Assembly (NCBI GenBank): GCA_963677085.2
Contig: CAXXFH010000006.1
Location: 930,001 to 994,000, forward strand
Length of the DNA: 64,000 bases
Origin: G963677085 sp963677085
GTDB taxonomy: Bacteria > Planctomycetota > Planctomycetia > Pirellulales > Thermoguttaceae
Direction of reading: 5' to 3'
Part shown: positions 63,372 to 64,000 of the stretch, piece after piece
Position numbering within the stretch: the stretch's first letter is position 1
Layout: every line of letters begins with the position of its first letter
Notes under the pieces: generated by a model
Told to the model about the DNA's origin: nothing
Databases searched by the model: none
The model's input: only the letters and a program-made list of their open reading frames with translations
Position numbers and translations under genes: made by a program

Positions 63372-64000
63372 ATGGCACGCGAAGCAGCTATTGGGATCGA
63401 TCTGGGAACCACCAACTCCGCCGTGGCGTGGGTGGACGACTCCGGGCGTACGACCATGGTCTCCAACAGCGAGGGCGACCTGCTCACGCCTAGCATCGTG
63501 ATGTTCAACGACAACGAAGTGGTTGTCGGCAAGGACGCACGTAGCGCCACGGCTGTGCACCCCGATCTGGTCGCCGAATGGGTGAAGCGCGACATGGGCG
63601 CGCCGGCCTACAGTCATCCGATCCACGGCAAGTTCCTCCCGCCCGAGGTCATCCAGGCCTGCATCCTCCGTAAACTCCGCAACGACGTGGTCCGTCGTGT
63701 CGGCGATAGCGCGCGGGTGGTTATCACCGTGCCAGCCTACTTCGACGAACCACGCCGCAAAGCCACGGCCGACGCTGGCGAGATGGCCGGCCTTCGGGTA
63801 TTGGACATTGTCAACGAACCCACGGCCGCCGCCCTTTCCTATGGCGAGGCCTTAGGCTACCTCTCGCGCCAAGGCGAACCCAAGCAGGAAATGACCGTGT
63901 TGGTCTACGACCTGGGCGGCGGTACCTTCGACGCCACACTCCTACGCCTCTCGTCGGGCAATGTGCATACGATTGCCACCGATGGCGACGTGCAGCTCGG
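63372..64000 (+). CDS. DnaK-like Hsp70 chaperone (3' end cut by window edge)
   Basis: The first 209 codons read as an Hsp70 nucleotide-binding domain: AIGIDLGTTNSAVAWVDD at the start (phosphate loop 1), VVITVPAYFDEPRRKATADA, VNEPTAAALSYGEA, and VLVYDLGGGTFDATLL. The variant YFDEPRR (instead of YFNDAQR) and insertions suggest one of the planctomycete DnaK paralogues rather than housekeeping DnaK. The rest lies beyond the window. Confidence 0.9.
   Translation, partial: MAREAAIGIDLGTTNSAVAWVDDSGRTTMVSNSEGDLLTPSIVMFNDNEVVVGKDARSATAVHPDLVAEWVKRDMGAPAYSHPIHGKFLPPEVIQACILRKLRNDVVRRVGDSARVVITVPAYFDEPRRKATADAGEMAGLRVLDIVNEPTAAALSYGEALGYLSRQGEPKQEMTVLVYDLGGGTFDATLLRLSSGNVHTIATDGDVQL

Overview
The window looks like a chromosome segment of a planctomycete, probably of the Pirellula/Thermogutta type. 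The evidence is in the sequence: two PEP-CTERM secreted proteins, a DUF1559 protein with a prepilin-type N-terminus, a PQQ-repeat beta-propeller, DUF6259 and GH99-like glycosidases, TMTC-like TPR membrane proteins, many short genes without homologues I know, and dense palindromic repeats between genes. No rRNA or tRNA gene was seen.

Layout. 1-1021 (minus): a Lit/peptidase U49-like zinc metalloprotease cut by the left edge, preceded by two tiny ORFs. 1149-2717 (minus): an exported beta-propeller. 2919-8001 (plus): [NiFe]-hydrogenase maturation genes hypF-hypC-hypD-hypE, without hypA, hypB or a hydrogenase. 8120-10329: an SDR, a small membrane protein and a GntR regulator whose promoter has a palindrome filling its spacer. 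10447-12442: an IS5-family and an IS630-family element lying back to back on a shared TA. 12442-21115 (nearly all minus): a run of small genes ending in a DUF1257 - DUF2997 - TOPRIM - Ycf46-type AAA ATPase module, with an orphan restriction-type controller protein and tandem 112-bp repeats. 21405-23172: remnants of a gene, an integrase and two transposases.

23710-43816: a surface polysaccharide locus. It encodes a Wzm/Wzt ABC exporter, methyltransferases, glycosyltransferases, an activation pair for a nonulosonic (sialic-like) acid (NeuA-HAD and NeuB-cupin fusions), a GT2/polysialyltransferase-like fusion, a DUF115 protein, a UDP-galactopyranose mutase, and two TMTC-like membrane proteins. 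Its middle part is visibly richer in A+T than its flanks, as expected for an exchanged glycan locus.

44570-61616: a sugar-scavenging region. On the minus strand are secreted GH106-like, GH99-like and DUF6259 glycosidases, a DUF1559 protein and a PEP-CTERM protein. On the plus strand are an AraC regulator, a sodium/solute symporter, a mandelate-racemase-type dehydratase, a metallo-beta-lactamase-fold hydrolase (possible lactonase), two DapA-type lyases, an SDR broken by a frameshift, and a lone tandem-domain bacterial microcompartment shell protein. Together they suggest release, uptake and non-phosphorylative breakdown of a deoxysugar such as rhamnose; this is inference. The window ends with a second PEP-CTERM protein and the start of a DnaK-like chaperone.

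Best candidates for undescribed biology: the DUF1257/DUF2997/TOPRIM/Ycf46 module with its small-gene neighbours, the orphan shell protein in the sugar-acid operon, the fused nonulosonic-acid enzymes, and the Lit-like protease with its leader ORFs.
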